Positions 17,756 to 26,780 of a DNA stretch of 64,000 nucleotides are shown here, in pieces. The notes below the pieces were generated by a model. It did no database searches. It saw only the letters and a program-made list of their open reading frames with translations, and had not been told where the DNA came from. The stretch lies in the NCBI RefSeq assembly GCF_006715165.1, contig NZ_VFMS01000001.1, forward strand, positions 4,030,001 through 4,094,000. The letters are read 5' to 3'. Origin of the DNA: Arthrobacter sp. SLBN-122. GTDB lineage: Bacteria; Actinomycetota; Actinomycetes; Actinomycetales; Micrococcaceae. Within the stretch, counting starts at the first letter, position 1; every line of letters begins with the position of its first letter. The translations under genes were made by a program, and so were the position numbers.

Positions 17756-18484
17756 TCACAGTCCTTCTTTGGCGGATAACTTTGTGGTCGATGGTGCGGG
17801 AGTGAGTTCGGGGGCTATGCCTACGCACAGCCACGCCGTGATCTGGCGGGCCATGGTCTCCTGAGTTGGCTTGGCGGGGGAGTCCGCGGTGCTGAGCCAT
17901 TGCTCGCCGGCGTTCCGCACCAGGCCGATTGCCGCCTTGGGCCAGTAGCCGATGACGGTTTCCCCGACGTCGCCCAGGTGCGACCGCATGGGGGTGGCGA
18001 TCATGTCGGCGATGGCGTCAAAGAAGTGCCCCAGAGGGCCCCCCGGGGCAGCTGGATGTGGCGGGCTGGAAGGGTCCGCAGGGGCATAACTGGTGACGAA
18101 CGTATAGACGTTGGGGCTGGTGTCCGCCATTTGCAGATAAGCCGACACCATGGCCAACAGACCTTCCCGGGGAGTGACGGCACTTTGGGCTGCTTCCTGG
18201 ATGCGGTGCTGCATTTGGCTGAGGACAACTTCGCCCACGGCCTGCTGCAGCCCTGCTTTGTCCCCGAAATACCGGTAGAAGACCGATTTCGAGGTACCGG
18301 CAGCCGTTGCAATGTCCTCCATGGAGGCATCACTGCCCAGTGCGTGCACCGCACGGCGGGCCTGCTTAATCAGTTCGCGGCGCCGCTCCTCCCGGTGGCT
18401 CTGCCAGCGGGATGACCGTCCGTCAGGGGCTGCGGAAGACGGAGGCTCCATGGCCGCGGGGAGAGATGTGTCCGGGAAGTTCAC
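17756..18484 (-). CDS. TetR family transcriptional regulator of the lipid cluster
   Basis: 242 residues from the GTG; an ATG 33 bases further in is the alternative. Neither has a clear ribosome site, so the message may be leaderless. Residues about 52-80 (SMEDIATAAGTSKSVFYRYFGDKAGLQ) are the TetR helix-turn-helix, and the remainder is the helical ligand domain. Its start codon directly abuts a 31-base palindrome shared with the divergent thiolase operon, and its stop is 1 base from the acyl-CoA oxidase start. This fits an autoregulated repressor of fatty-acid or sterol side-chain breakdown, presumably released by an acyl-CoA. The ligand is inference. Confidence 0.9.
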   Translation of the reverse strand: MNFPDTSLPAAMEPPSSAAPDGRSSRWQSHREERRRELIKQARRAVHALGSDASMEDIATAAGTSKSVFYRYFGDKAGLQQAVGEVVLSQMQHRIQEAAQSAVTPREGLLAMVSAYLQMADTSPNVYTFVTSYAPADPSSPPHPAAPGGPLGHFFDAIADMIATPMRSHLGDVGETVIGYWPKAAIGLVRNAGEQWLSTADSPAKPTQETMARQITAWLCVGIAPELTPAPSTTKLSAKEGL

Positions 18485-18515
18485 GATACCCAGCGTATCA
18501 GGTACGCTGGGTATC
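18485..18515. promoter_or_regulatory. TetR operator palindrome in the divergent promoter
   Basis: GATACCCAGCGTA and TACGCTGGGTATC are perfect 13-base arms around TCAGG. It lies between the divergent TetR start (abutting) and the thiolase start (30 bases away), the expected place of a shared operator. I did not see a second copy elsewhere in the window. Confidence 0.8.
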
Positions 18516-18545
18516 GGTAACCACTTGTGACCAGAGGAGCCATCC

Positions 18546-19901
18546 ATGTCCATAGACGGACAATCAACCCCCGCACCAGAGGCATCACCCCGGGCCGAGG
18601 CCCCCACGACCCGCAGGGCAGTGATCGTCGGGGCGAACCGGATTCCGTTCGCCCGCGCCGGCGGTGCTTACGCAAAATCCTCCAACCAGGACATGCTGAC
18701 TGCCGCCCTGGACGGCCTGATCGCGCGCTTCGGCCTCCAAGATGAACGGATCGGCCAGGTGGCGGCCGGCGCCGTCCTCAAGCACTCCAGGGATTTCAAT
18801 CTCACCCGTGAAGCCGTCCTGGGCTCGGCGCTTTCCGCCGAGACCCCTGTCTACGACCTTCAGCAGGCCTGCGCCACAGGTCTCGAAACTGTGGTTGGCC
18901 TGTCCAACAAGATAAAGCTCGGGCAGATCGATTCGGCCATTGCCGGCGGAGTGGATTCAGCCTCCGACGCCCCGGTGGTGGTCAGTGAGGGACTGCGCGA
19001 GGTGGTCCTGGACCTTCACCGGGCCAAGACACTTCCCCAGCGGCTGCAGATCCTTGGTCGGCTGCGGCCCAAAGACCTGGCCCCCCTGGCGCCCGGCACG
19101 GCCGAGCCACGTACCGGCTTGAGCATGGGCGAGCACCAGGCCCTCACCACAGCGCAATGGAAGATCCCGCGGGAAGCACAGGACGAACTGGCCCTGAACA
19201 GCCACCACAACCTTGCGGGCGCCTACGAGTCCGGCTTCTTCGATGACCTCATGACCCCCTACCGCGGACTGACGCGGGACGGCAACCTTCGGGCCGACAC
19301 GTCCCTTGAGAAGCTCGCGTCCCTGAAGCCGGTGTTTGGCCGGAACCTTGGGGCGGATGCAACCATGACGGCAGGAAACTCAACACCACTCACCGACGGT
19401 GCCTCCACCGTGCTGCTGGCATCCGATGAATGGGCAGATGCCCGCGACCTGCCCAAACTGGCGGCAGTGGTGGACGCCGAAGCTGCGGCGGTGGACTTCG
19501 TCCACGGCAAGGACGGGCTGCTGATGGCCCCCGTGTTCGCCGTTCCCAGGCTCCTGGCCCGCCAAAACCTTACCTTGGCGGACTTCGACTACTTCGAAAT
19601 CCACGAAGCATTCGCCGCTACCGTCCTCAGTACCCTGGCCGCATGGGAGGACGAAGACTTCGGCCGTACACGCCTCGGCCTGGACGGTGCTTTTGGCAGC
19701 ATTGACCGCTCGCGCCTCAACGTCAACGGGTCCTCGCTCGCAGCAGGCCACCCGTTTGCGGCGACCGGTGGCCGCATCGTTGGCACCCTCGCCAAGATGC
19801 TCCACGCCAAGGCGGCTTCCACCGGACGTCCTGCCCGCGGTCTGGTGTCTGTCTGCGCAGCCGGCGGCCAGGGCGTCGTCGCGATCCTGGAATCTCTGTA
19901 G
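18546..19901 (+). CDS. Acetyl-CoA C-acetyltransferase (thiolase), FadI/FadA2 type
   Basis: 451 residues. Cleaves 3-ketoacyl-CoA with CoA in the last step of beta-oxidation, or runs in reverse. The nucleophile is Cys109 in QQACATGLE. The other active-site blocks are EIHEAFAATVLS, NVNGSSLAAGHPFAATGGR and the C-terminal CAAGGQG with the second cysteine. A Ser/Pro/Ala-rich leader of about 20 residues precedes the fold. The ribosome site AGAGGAG is 8 bases before the ATG. The gene after it starts 9 bases downstream, giving a three-gene operon with FabG and MaoC. Confidence 0.95.
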   Translation: MSIDGQSTPAPEASPRAEAPTTRRAVIVGANRIPFARAGGAYAKSSNQDMLTAALDGLIARFGLQDERIGQVAAGAVLKHSRDFNLTREAVLGSALSAETPVYDLQQACATGLETVVGLSNKIKLGQIDSAIAGGVDSASDAPVVVSEGLREVVLDLHRAKTLPQRLQILGRLRPKDLAPLAPGTAEPRTGLSMGEHQALTTAQWKIPREAQDELALNSHHNLAGAYESGFFDDLMTPYRGLTRDGNLRADTSLEKLASLKPVFGRNLGADATMTAGNSTPLTDGASTVLLASDEWADARDLPKLAAVVDAEAAAVDFVHGKDGLLMAPVFAVPRLLARQNLTLADFDYFEIHEAFAATVLSTLAAWEDEDFGRTRLGLDGAFGSIDRSRLNVNGSSLAAGHPFAATGGRIVGTLAKMLHAKAASTGRPARGLVSVCAAGGQGVVAILESL

Positions 19902-19910
19902 GGGGACGGA

Positions 19911-21251
19911 ATGGCTGATACATACGCCCAACTGGTCAACAGCGGCCCGGGCCGCAACGTCGCAAGGAAACTCGGCCTTCCACAGCCCGCTGTCCTGCGC
20001 CGCCACGAACCCGGCCAGCCCCTGGTCACGGGGCCTGTCATTGTCCTGGGTGACACTGCCGGCGCAGACAAACTTGCCGCTGAGCTGCTGGCATGGGACC
20101 TGGACGTCAGGAGGCATGCCGTTCCTGCCGAAAAGCTGGGCGCCATCATCCTGGTCCTCGATGAGCTTACGCACCCGGCGGACCTGGAAAAGCCCGTTCT
20201 GGCGGCAGCGGGATCCCTCCGGGACCTGAAGGCCGGCGGCCGGGTCATAACCTTGTCCCGGCCCGCGGCGGAAGCGTCTGCGCCCGAAGCTGCAGCAGCA
20301 CGGCAGGGAGTGGATGGCTTCCTGCGGTCCCTGGCCAAGGAACTGCGGGCGGGAGCAACGGGCAACGGCGTGCTCCTTGCTGATGGCACTGCCTCCACCA
20401 GCCCCAGCGCGCTGGGCGCCATCAGGTTCTTCCTCTCAGCCCGTTCGGCGTTCGTGGACGGACAGTTCCTGACGGTCTCAACCGAAGACGGCGCGCTGCC
20501 CGCGGACGTGGAGCGGCCACTTGCAGGAAAAGTGGCCGTAGTAACCGGCGCAGCCCGCGGCATCGGTGCCCAGATTGCCCGGACGCTGCACCGCGATGGC
20601 GCCACGCTGGTCCTGGTAGACATTCCGGCAGCGGGGGACCAACTGGCAGGTGTGGCAAACGAGGTACGGGGCACTGCACTGCAGCTGGACATCACCGGCG
20701 CCGACGCGGGCCGGCGGATCATAGACCACGCTGTGCAGCGGCACGGACGGCTGGACATCGTGGTGCACAATGCCGGGGTCACACGGGACAAACTGCTGGC
20801 CAACATGGACCAGGCACGATGGAACCAGGTCATCAACATCAACATCGCCGCCCAGCTTCGGATCAACGAGGCACTGCTGGCCTCCGAGCACTTCCACACT
20901 TCGCCGCGTATCGTTTCTGTTGCCTCCACCAGCGGTATCGCCGGGAACCGGGGGCAAACAAATTACGCAGCGTCCAAGGGGGGAGTCATGGGCATGGTCC
21001 GGGCCAGCGCCCCGCTGATCGCGTCCCGCGGCGGCACCATCAATGCCGTGGCCCCCGGATTCATCGAAACCGACATGACCGCCCGCATTCCCTTTGCCGT
21101 CCGGGAGGTGGCGCGCCGGCTGAATTCGCTGCAGCAGGGCGGCCTGCCCTCCGACGTCGCCGAGAGCATCGCATTCCTGGCAAGCGATGCTGCAGGCGGA
21201 ATCAACGGGGAGGTGCTGCGGGTGTGCGGGCAAAACCTGGTGGGGGCATGA
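19911..21251 (+). CDS. fabG: High-molecular-weight 3-oxoacyl-(ACP/CoA) reductase, FabG4 type
   Basis: 446 residues, nearly twice ordinary FabG. The N-terminal 200 residues form a flavodoxin-like, catalytically silent domain. The SDR domain begins at about residue 205 (GKVAVVTGAARGIGAQIA) and has DIVVHNAGVTRD, the catalytic Ser in VASTSGIAG, and YAASK. Mycobacterial FabG4 has the same build and prefers NADH and CoA substrates. It lies in the same order after a thiolase and before a MaoC hydratase. The last four bases overlap the MaoC start (ATGA). Confidence 0.92.
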   Translation: MADTYAQLVNSGPGRNVARKLGLPQPAVLRRHEPGQPLVTGPVIVLGDTAGADKLAAELLAWDLDVRRHAVPAEKLGAIILVLDELTHPADLEKPVLAAAGSLRDLKAGGRVITLSRPAAEASAPEAAAARQGVDGFLRSLAKELRAGATGNGVLLADGTASTSPSALGAIRFFLSARSAFVDGQFLTVSTEDGALPADVERPLAGKVAVVTGAARGIGAQIARTLHRDGATLVLVDIPAAGDQLAGVANEVRGTALQLDITGADAGRRIIDHAVQRHGRLDIVVHNAGVTRDKLLANMDQARWNQVININIAAQLRINEALLASEHFHTSPRIVSVASTSGIAGNRGQTNYAASKGGVMGMVRASAPLIASRGGTINAVAPGFIETDMTARIPFAVREVARRLNSLQQGGLPSDVAESIAFLASDAAGGINGEVLRVCGQNLVGA

Positions 21252-22159
21252 CCCTTGCACAGCCGGTCATCCTGGCCGAGATGCCGTCGTTGTCCAAGCT
21301 CTATGTCAACGCCGCCGCCCAGGCAGCAAGGCGCAGGCTCCTGGGAACCCAGGATTCCGCGGTCCTTCCAGCCGAGACCCATGAGGTCAGGGGAGTGAGG
21401 GTGGGGGTCGAAAACCTTACCGCCTACCAGCACCTCATCGGTGAGACAGCCAGTGACGTCCTGCCGGCCGGTTTCATCCACGCCATCGCATTCCCGCTGG
21501 CCATGAGCGTCCTGAACCGCGATGACTTCCCACTGCCCCTGCTGGGCATGATCCACCTTCACAACAGCGTTGAGCAACGGTCGCCACTGGTCTTCACGGA
21601 TGTCCTGGACATGACCGCCCGGGTGGAAAACCTCCAAGGCCACCGTTCCGGGACGCAGGTGGACGTCGTGGCGGAAGTGCGCCGCGCGGGTTCGGCGGAA
21701 GTGTATTGGCGGGGTCTCTCCACCTACCTCGCCAAGGGGGTGTTCCTGCCAGGGATCGACAAACCCGGCGCCGTTCCATCCAGGACCGACTTCCGGCCCC
21801 CGGACCCGACGGCGCTGTGGCACCTCGGCGTCGATACGGGGCGTGCCTACGCTGCAGTGTCAGGGGATTTCAATCCGATCCACCTCAGTGTGCTCTCGGC
21901 CAAGGCCCTGGGCATGCGGCGGTCGATAGCTCATGGGATGTACCTGGCCTCGCGTGCGCTCGCAGATGTTGGGCCTGCCCGTGGCGACTCATTCACGTGG
22001 GACGTGGAGTTCGAGGCTCCCGTTTTCCTGCCCTCCCGGGTTGCCTTGGAAATTGCTACCGATCAAAGCGGTTCGGGGTCTTGGAAGCACTCCCGGTTCG
22101 TCGCGTGGAGCCCCCGCTCCGGGCGACGCCATTTCAGCGGGACCGTTGCCGCGCTTTAG
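21248..22159 (+). CDS. MaoC-like (R)-specific enoyl-CoA hydratase, HtdX type
   Basis: 303 residues with a double hot-dog layout. The first half is degenerate and the second has the hydratase-2 motif: YAAVSGDFNPIHLS (Asp and His catalytic) followed by SIAHGMYLASRAL. Hydrates or dehydrates 3-hydroxyacyl-CoA intermediates and, with FabG and thiolase, could complete a reversible two-carbon cycle. The start codon overlaps the FabG stop, so translation is coupled. It ends 24 bases from the convergent FUSC gene with no visible hairpin. Confidence 0.9.
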   Translation: MTLAQPVILAEMPSLSKLYVNAAAQAARRRLLGTQDSAVLPAETHEVRGVRVGVENLTAYQHLIGETASDVLPAGFIHAIAFPLAMSVLNRDDFPLPLLGMIHLHNSVEQRSPLVFTDVLDMTARVENLQGHRSGTQVDVVAEVRRAGSAEVYWRGLSTYLAKGVFLPGIDKPGAVPSRTDFRPPDPTALWHLGVDTGRAYAAVSGDFNPIHLSVLSAKALGMRRSIAHGMYLASRALADVGPARGDSFTWDVEFEAPVFLPSRVALEIATDQSGSGSWKHSRFVAWSPRSGRRHFSGTVAAL

Positions 22160-22183
22160 CCGGCCCGCTTCCCGGCGCCGGAC

Positions 22184-23302
22184 CTAGTCCTGCGGCCGAA
22201 CGGCCCGCAGGATGCGGTGGAGGCTGAGGAGGACCGACTCGGAGGCCGGGACGGTCCCCTCAGCCGATTCCCTGCCCGCGGCGGTTGCCATGCAGGCTTC
22301 CACCGCCTCTTTCGCGGCATCGAACCGCTGTTTCTGGGTCTGTTCGTCAGCCTCGCTGTAAGAGGCCAGGAGCTCTCCGGTTGCCTTGATGGCAGCGGCA
22401 AGCGGTTCACCGTCCTGCAGCGGGATTTCGTACGGGACGTCGCTTTCCCAGATCACGTCGGAGAGCACGTCCGTCATGTCCTGGATGTGGAAGGTCACCC
22501 GTTCAAGCTCGCGCAGGTCGCGGTAGTCCTTGTCAACGTCCCTGGGGTGCAGCTTCCGCCTAGGGTTCGCGCGTCGGCTGGCGTCGGCCTCCTTGACCAG
22601 GTGCCGCACCGAGCTTGCGGCCGAGGCCAGCTCGTCCGACCGCCGCGACCAATCTTCGTGTTTGGGCGGCCATTCCTCGGTTATTGCCGTCCCCATGTCG
22701 GTCAGTTGCCGCCCAAGGGCAATGCGCAGTTCGTTCAGGCTTGAAGCGGCTGCATCAAAGTGAAGTGGCGGGAAGATGAGGAAGTTTACGGCGATGCCCA
22801 CGGCCACGCCGGCACCCATCTGGACCAGGTATCCAAACGAGAAATCGTCCGCGTTACTTCCGCCTACCAGCAGGACCAGCAGGGCTGCCGTCGGAATCCA
22901 ATCGCTGCCCGAACCGATACCCGGTAAGCCGCCCAGCAGCACGCCAATCCCCATGAAGAGTGCCACCGTCAACGGGGAGGGCTCGGCAATGCTGACCAGG
23001 ATGAAGGCGAGGCCGATTCCCATCGCCAGACCTGCGAGTGCCTGCGCCCCCTGCCGCACCGAGCCGGCAACGTTGTGGTACATGGCCACCAGGGCGCCCA
23101 GCGGCGCGTAGTACGCGTAATGCGAGGCCGCACCCGGCATGAGGGGCGCAATGGCGAACGCCAGGCCCGCGCCAAGCGCGGCCTTGGCAGCCAACTGCAG
23201 CCGCTGCGCCGCAAGGGCAGCGGAAAGCCCCGCCACCGATTGTTTGAGAAGTTGGGTCCCCCGAGCCCACCGTGCATCCGGTCGTGCTTGAGTATTGCCC
23301 AT
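22184..23302 (-). CDS. FUSC / aromatic acid exporter family membrane protein
   Basis: 372 residues from the ATG MGNTQARPDARW; a GTG 9 bases upstream is possible. Six closely packed hydrophobic segments between residues about 25 and 165 (ALGAGLAFAIAPLMPG, GALVAMYHNVAGSVRQGAQ, ALLVLLVGG) are followed by a long charged, helical cytosolic half (ELERVTFHIQDMTDVLSDV). This is the layout of the FUSC/ArAE families, which are proposed to export aromatic acids. Nothing in the sequence identifies the substrate. Lies last in a minus-strand series with a serine hydrolase, a GST and an M50 protease. Confidence 0.85.
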   Translation of the reverse strand: MGNTQARPDARWARGTQLLKQSVAGLSAALAAQRLQLAAKAALGAGLAFAIAPLMPGAASHYAYYAPLGALVAMYHNVAGSVRQGAQALAGLAMGIGLAFILVSIAEPSPLTVALFMGIGVLLGGLPGIGSGSDWIPTAALLVLLVGGSNADDFSFGYLVQMGAGVAVGIAVNFLIFPPLHFDAAASSLNELRIALGRQLTDMGTAITEEWPPKHEDWSRRSDELASAASSVRHLVKEADASRRANPRRKLHPRDVDKDYRDLRELERVTFHIQDMTDVLSDVIWESDVPYEIPLQDGEPLAAAIKATGELLASYSEADEQTQKQRFDAAKEAVEACMATAAGRESAEGTVPASESVLLSLHRILRAVRPQD

Positions 23303-23329
23303 CCGGACCACAGTAGGGCCGGAGGCCCG

Positions 23330-24439
23330 TCAGGACAAACCGGCTGCGGAACGCCGCACTTCCGCTGCCAGGCGGTGCGCCCTTCCCGGCGTGCGGCCTT
23401 CCTCCTGGCGGCGCGGGATGTAACCGAAGCCCAGCCCGTAGGCGGGGTCCGCAAAACCGAGCGCCGCGTTGGCGCCCTCGTGGCCGAAAGCCCGGTGGCT
23501 GCCAAAATTCCGCGAAGGGTGGGGCTTCATGAAGACGACGGCAAAGGCGTTGTCCAGGCCGGAAGAGCGATCCAGGCCCCACACCTGTTCCCGGGTCATG
23601 GCCTCCACCGTCCGGGTCGTCAGGAACGGCTGCCTGCCGTCGACACCTGTGGTCGCGGCGGCGTAGAGCCGGGCCAGGCCCTCCGCTGAGCCCACCCCGC
23701 CGGCGGCCGACATTCCGGCGGCCCGGACGCCGGGGATGTTCGGCAGCTCCATGATGGTGCTGACGGGCGCATTGCTGTTGAGGCCTTCGAGGCTGAGCGG
23801 GTCAATCCAGACCTGGCCGGGATCTTCTTCATAGACCACGTCCCGGTATCGGGGCTCGAGGTCCTCGGGGAGCCCCAGGAAGAAGTCCACTTCCTGTGGC
23901 TTCCGGATCCTGCGGTCGTACATATCCTGAAGCGACTCGCCTGTGACGCGGCGGCACAGTTCCTCCATCAAGATTCCAATCGTCAGGGCGTGGTAGCCGA
24001 ACTGCCAGCCGGGCTCCCATGCGGGAGCGGCAGCGGCAAGGCGGGCCGCGGCCGCGGGCGTGGTGAACTCGTCCAGTCTGAATCCACCTTCGACTCCAAT
24101 AAGCCCCGCCTGGTGCGACAACGCTTCCCTGACCAGCAGCCTGTCCTTCCCCTGGGCCGCGAATTCGGGCCAGTAGTGGGCCATTGCCTTGTCCAGGTCA
24201 AGGACGCCATCCTGGACAAGCAGGGCGACGACCATGGCGGCAACGCCCTTGGAGCAGGAATAGGCCCCGGTCAGGGTCTCCGCACCCATGTCCGGGCCAC
24301 CTGTCAGGCGGAGCACCGGAACCCCGTGCTGGTAGGCGGCAAGCTGCGCGCTGTAGCGCGGGTCCTCAGCAAGGAACGACTCAAACAGGGCAAGGACGTT
24401 TTCGTACCCGGCGGCCGCGAAGCCAAGAGATGTCTGCAT
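23330..24439 (-). CDS. Serine hydrolase, class C beta-lactamase/esterase fold
   Basis: 369 residues with no signal peptide, so cytosolic. The SxxK nucleophile motif is Ser61-Cys-Ser-Lys64 in GAYSCSKGVAAMVVALL. YHALTIG near residue 150 gives the general-base tyrosine, and AFGHEGANAALGFADP near the C-terminus takes the place of the KTG box. These features fit the EstB-like esterases and carboxylesterases of family VIII rather than resistance enzymes. It is 27 bases upstream of the FUSC gene. Confidence 0.9.
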   Translation of the reverse strand: MQTSLGFAAAGYENVLALFESFLAEDPRYSAQLAAYQHGVPVLRLTGGPDMGAETLTGAYSCSKGVAAMVVALLVQDGVLDLDKAMAHYWPEFAAQGKDRLLVREALSHQAGLIGVEGGFRLDEFTTPAAAARLAAAAPAWEPGWQFGYHALTIGILMEELCRRVTGESLQDMYDRRIRKPQEVDFFLGLPEDLEPRYRDVVYEEDPGQVWIDPLSLEGLNSNAPVSTIMELPNIPGVRAAGMSAAGGVGSAEGLARLYAAATTGVDGRQPFLTTRTVEAMTREQVWGLDRSSGLDNAFAVVFMKPHPSRNFGSHRAFGHEGANAALGFADPAYGLGFGYIPRRQEEGRTPGRAHRLAAEVRRSAAGLS

Positions 24440-24484
24440 GACCTCCAGTGTAAGAGGAAAGCGGTTTCCTACGACGGGATTGGG

Positions 24485-25537
24485 CTAGCGGGAAGCTCCG
24501 TGTCCCGGTGCGACTTCCTCGCCCGGGCGCACCGGCCCCGGCGGCGTGCCGTCGCCGAAAGGGCGGCCGCCCAGGGACTCCCTGCCATGGTCCTCCAGCC
24601 ATCCACCGAGGTCCGGGCCGGCAGGAACAATACCAGTGGGATTGATGTCCTCGTGCACGATGTAGTAGTGCTGCTTGATCTGTACAAAATCGATGGTGTC
24701 CCCGAAACCCGGCGTCTGGAACAGGTCCCGTGCATAGCCCCACAGGTTGGGCATCTCACTCAGTTTCTGCCGGTTGCACTTGAAGTGGCCGTGGTACACG
24801 GGATCGAACCTGGCGAGGGTGGTGAACAGGCGAACGTCTGCTTCTGTGATGGTGTCGCCCACCAGGTAGCGTTGCCGCGACAGCCGGTCTTCGAGCCAGT
24901 CCATTGCTGTCCACAACCGGTCGTACGCTGCGTCGTAGGCTTCCTGTGAACCGGCGAAACCGCAGCGGTAGACCCCGTTGTTGACCTCTGTGAAGACGCG
25001 CTTGTTGACCTGGTCGATTTCGTCCCGAAGGTGTCCAGGGTAGAGCTGCGGCGCCCCCGGCCGGTGGAACTCGGTCCACTCCGTGGAGAAGTCCAGGGTG
25101 ATCTGCGGGAAGTTATTGGTCACAACTTCACCAGTATGGACATCCACGATGGCAGGCACGGTAATTCCCCGGGGATATCCCGGGAAACGCTTGAAATAAG
25201 CCTCTTGAAGGCGCTCTATGCCAAGGACCGGATCAACTCCGCCGGGATCCAGGTCGAACGTCCAGGACCGCGCGTCATGCGTGGGGCCGGGCTGGCCCAG
25301 GGAGATCGCTCCTTCCAGCCCCAGGAGCCTGCGGACAATGACCGTCCGGTTTGCCCACGGGCAGGCGCGGGCGGCGATGAGGCGGTAACGCCCCGCCTCC
25401 ACCGGCCACCCCGGCTCTCCGTTGCTGCCGGGAGAGGCGTCCCTGGTGATCCGGTCCTCAATGTAATTGGTGTCCCGGGTGAACTCGGCACCGCCGGTCA
25501 CATAGGCTCCACGGGTACTGTGCGTTTCCTGGCTCAT
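24485..25537 (-). CDS. Xi-class glutathione S-transferase-like (thiol-hydroquinone reductase) protein
   Basis: 350 residues. The thioredoxin-fold N-terminal domain has the reactive Cys59 in ARACPWANRTVIVRRLLGL, and the C-terminal all-helical domain contains DAAYDRLWTAMDWLEDRLS and YLVGDTITEADVRLFTTLARFD. This is the signature of glutathionyl-hydroquinone reductases (YqjG/PcpF), which strip a thiol from quinone adducts. Actinobacteria such as this one make mycothiol (mshC is present in this window) and usually not glutathione, so a mycothiol adduct is the likelier substrate. The last is inference. Confidence 0.92.
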   Translation of the reverse strand: MSQETHSTRGAYVTGGAEFTRDTNYIEDRITRDASPGSNGEPGWPVEAGRYRLIAARACPWANRTVIVRRLLGLEGAISLGQPGPTHDARSWTFDLDPGGVDPVLGIERLQEAYFKRFPGYPRGITVPAIVDVHTGEVVTNNFPQITLDFSTEWTEFHRPGAPQLYPGHLRDEIDQVNKRVFTEVNNGVYRCGFAGSQEAYDAAYDRLWTAMDWLEDRLSRQRYLVGDTITEADVRLFTTLARFDPVYHGHFKCNRQKLSEMPNLWGYARDLFQTPGFGDTIDFVQIKQHYYIVHEDINPTGIVPAGPDLGGWLEDHGRESLGGRPFGDGTPPGPVRPGEEVAPGHGASR

Positions 25538-25557
25538 GCCACAAGCCTATGCGCCAC

Positions 25558-26307
25558 CTACCGGTTCCAGGCGCCTTCCAGCAGGATTACCGAGACGGGC
25601 TGCCAGGCCACCAGCCAGGACCCCGCCACCAGGAGGGTGAACAGGGCAATCCACACCCCGGAGGGAACAGACGTGGTCCGGTACAGCAGGTAGGCGTCGG
25701 AGGTTCCAAGACTTCCACGACGCCGGACATGGACCTGCGTGAGTTTGAGCAGGTCGCGGACAGCAGCCACCAGGAGGGCAAGACCGAAGATGACGGCCAC
25801 GTGGCCCACGACTGACGCCGGCGCAAGGATTGTGAGCACGGCCGCGGCGGCAATGGCGGCGGCGGTGATGAGGAAACCGGCGAGGTTGCGCAGGAAGATG
25901 AGCGATGCGGCCAAAACCAGCGCGCTGACGGCCATGGCTGCGGGACCCCACCCGCGGAGCCCGCACCAGACAAAAGCGGCGCCGACCATTGCGGGTACCG
26001 GGTATCCCCAAAAGCAGGACCAGGCTGCGGCAACCCTGCTCCTGCTGTAGGAGGTGGTGGTGCCGGAATGGTCCAGCCGGAGGCGGATTCCGGACAGCCG
26101 CTGCCCGGACGTCACGGCCGCGAACGCATGGCCCAGTTCATGAATGGTGGTGGCCAGCAGCCCGAAGTAGCGCCAGGTGCCGTGCGGTATGGAAAGCGCG
26201 ACGGCGGCAGCCAGGGACAACAGCATTTCCACCCACGTGATGTTGGGTACGTCTGCCCGCGTGAACGCCGCAGTGAAGGCGTTCCACAAGCTGGCTGGGC
26301 TGTCCAA
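25558..26307 (-). CDS. M50 family intramembrane metallopeptidase-like protein
   Basis: 249 residues with about six membrane spans. The zinc site HELGH is at residues 56-60 within ATTIHELGHAFAAV. A second part, near residue 200 (TSDAYLLYRTTSVPSGVW), resembles the 'peptidase M50B-like' family (PF13398) common in actinobacteria. No PDZ or CBS domain is present. The substrate is unknown. It precedes the GST gene by 20 bases and is probably first in the minus-strand series. Confidence 0.88.
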   Translation of the reverse strand: MDSPASLWNAFTAAFTRADVPNITWVEMLLSLAAAVALSIPHGTWRYFGLLATTIHELGHAFAAVTSGQRLSGIRLRLDHSGTTTSYSRSRVAAAWSCFWGYPVPAMVGAAFVWCGLRGWGPAAMAVSALVLAASLIFLRNLAGFLITAAAIAAAAVLTILAPASVVGHVAVIFGLALLVAAVRDLLKLTQVHVRRRGSLGTSDAYLLYRTTSVPSGVWIALFTLLVAGSWLVAWQPVSVILLEGAWNR

Positions 26308-26396
26308 CGTTGCCTCCTTCGCTGCCGGTCGGCGTCGTAATTGTCTTCTCCAACGCTACGCACCCCAGCTGGGCGCTGGCTTACAGGCGTCGGATT

Positions 26397-26438
26397 AAAG
26401 CCGAAAGGCACGCCTTGTGCGGCGTGCCTTTCGGCTTT
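26397..26438 (-). terminator. Terminator after the DUF4193 gene
   Basis: AAAGCCGAAAGGCACGCC and its exact 18-base complement surround TTGTGC. On the minus strand the stem ends in CTTT. It is 39 bases past the DUF4193 stop. Confidence 0.85.
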
Positions 26439-26477
26439 GGTCGGGTCGTTGGGATTACCGCCCCGGTAAGGTACTGA

Positions 26478-26780
26478 TTAGCCTTCGCACTCGGTGCAGT
26501 AGCTGTGGCCGTCTTTTTGACGGGCAATCTGCGACCGGTGGCGGACCAGGAAGCAGGAATAGCAGGTGAACTCATCCTCAGCCTGCGGGATGACCTGGAC
26601 TACGAGCTCCTCAGCGACAAATTCGCCGCCAGGGACGCCGGCGCCGTCCAGTCCGTCAGCCTCATCCAACTCCTGCACAACACTGCGGGCGTCGGGAGCA
26701 TTTGCTGACTGGAGCTGCTCGAGTGAGTTGTCCTGCGATTCCTTGACGTCGGAACGCAGTTCATCGTAATCGGTTGCCAC
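26478..26780 (-). CDS. DUF4193 family zinc-ribbon-like small protein
   Basis: 100 residues from the GTG that gives the family's standard opening (V/M)ATDYDELR. The N-terminal half is acidic and Gln/Glu-rich. The C-terminal third carries two cysteine pairs, CYSC...CTEC, spaced like a zinc ribbon (FTCYSCFLVRHRSQIARQ). The family is conserved in actinobacteria; its function is not known. A purine-rich AAAGAGAAG lies before the start. A longer frame upstream exists, but its composition is non-coding and crosses the divergent promoter. Confidence 0.9.
   Translation of the reverse strand: MATDYDELRSDVKESQDNSLEQLQSANAPDARSVVQELDEADGLDGAGVPGGEFVAEELVVQVIPQAEDEFTCYSCFLVRHRSQIARQKDGHSYCTECEG

Noticed and set aside
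20819..21247. Longer start for the MaoC hydratase inside fabG
   Set aside because: The extension overlaps the coding frame of FabG; the ATG at 21248 gives the conserved start and an ATGA overlap.
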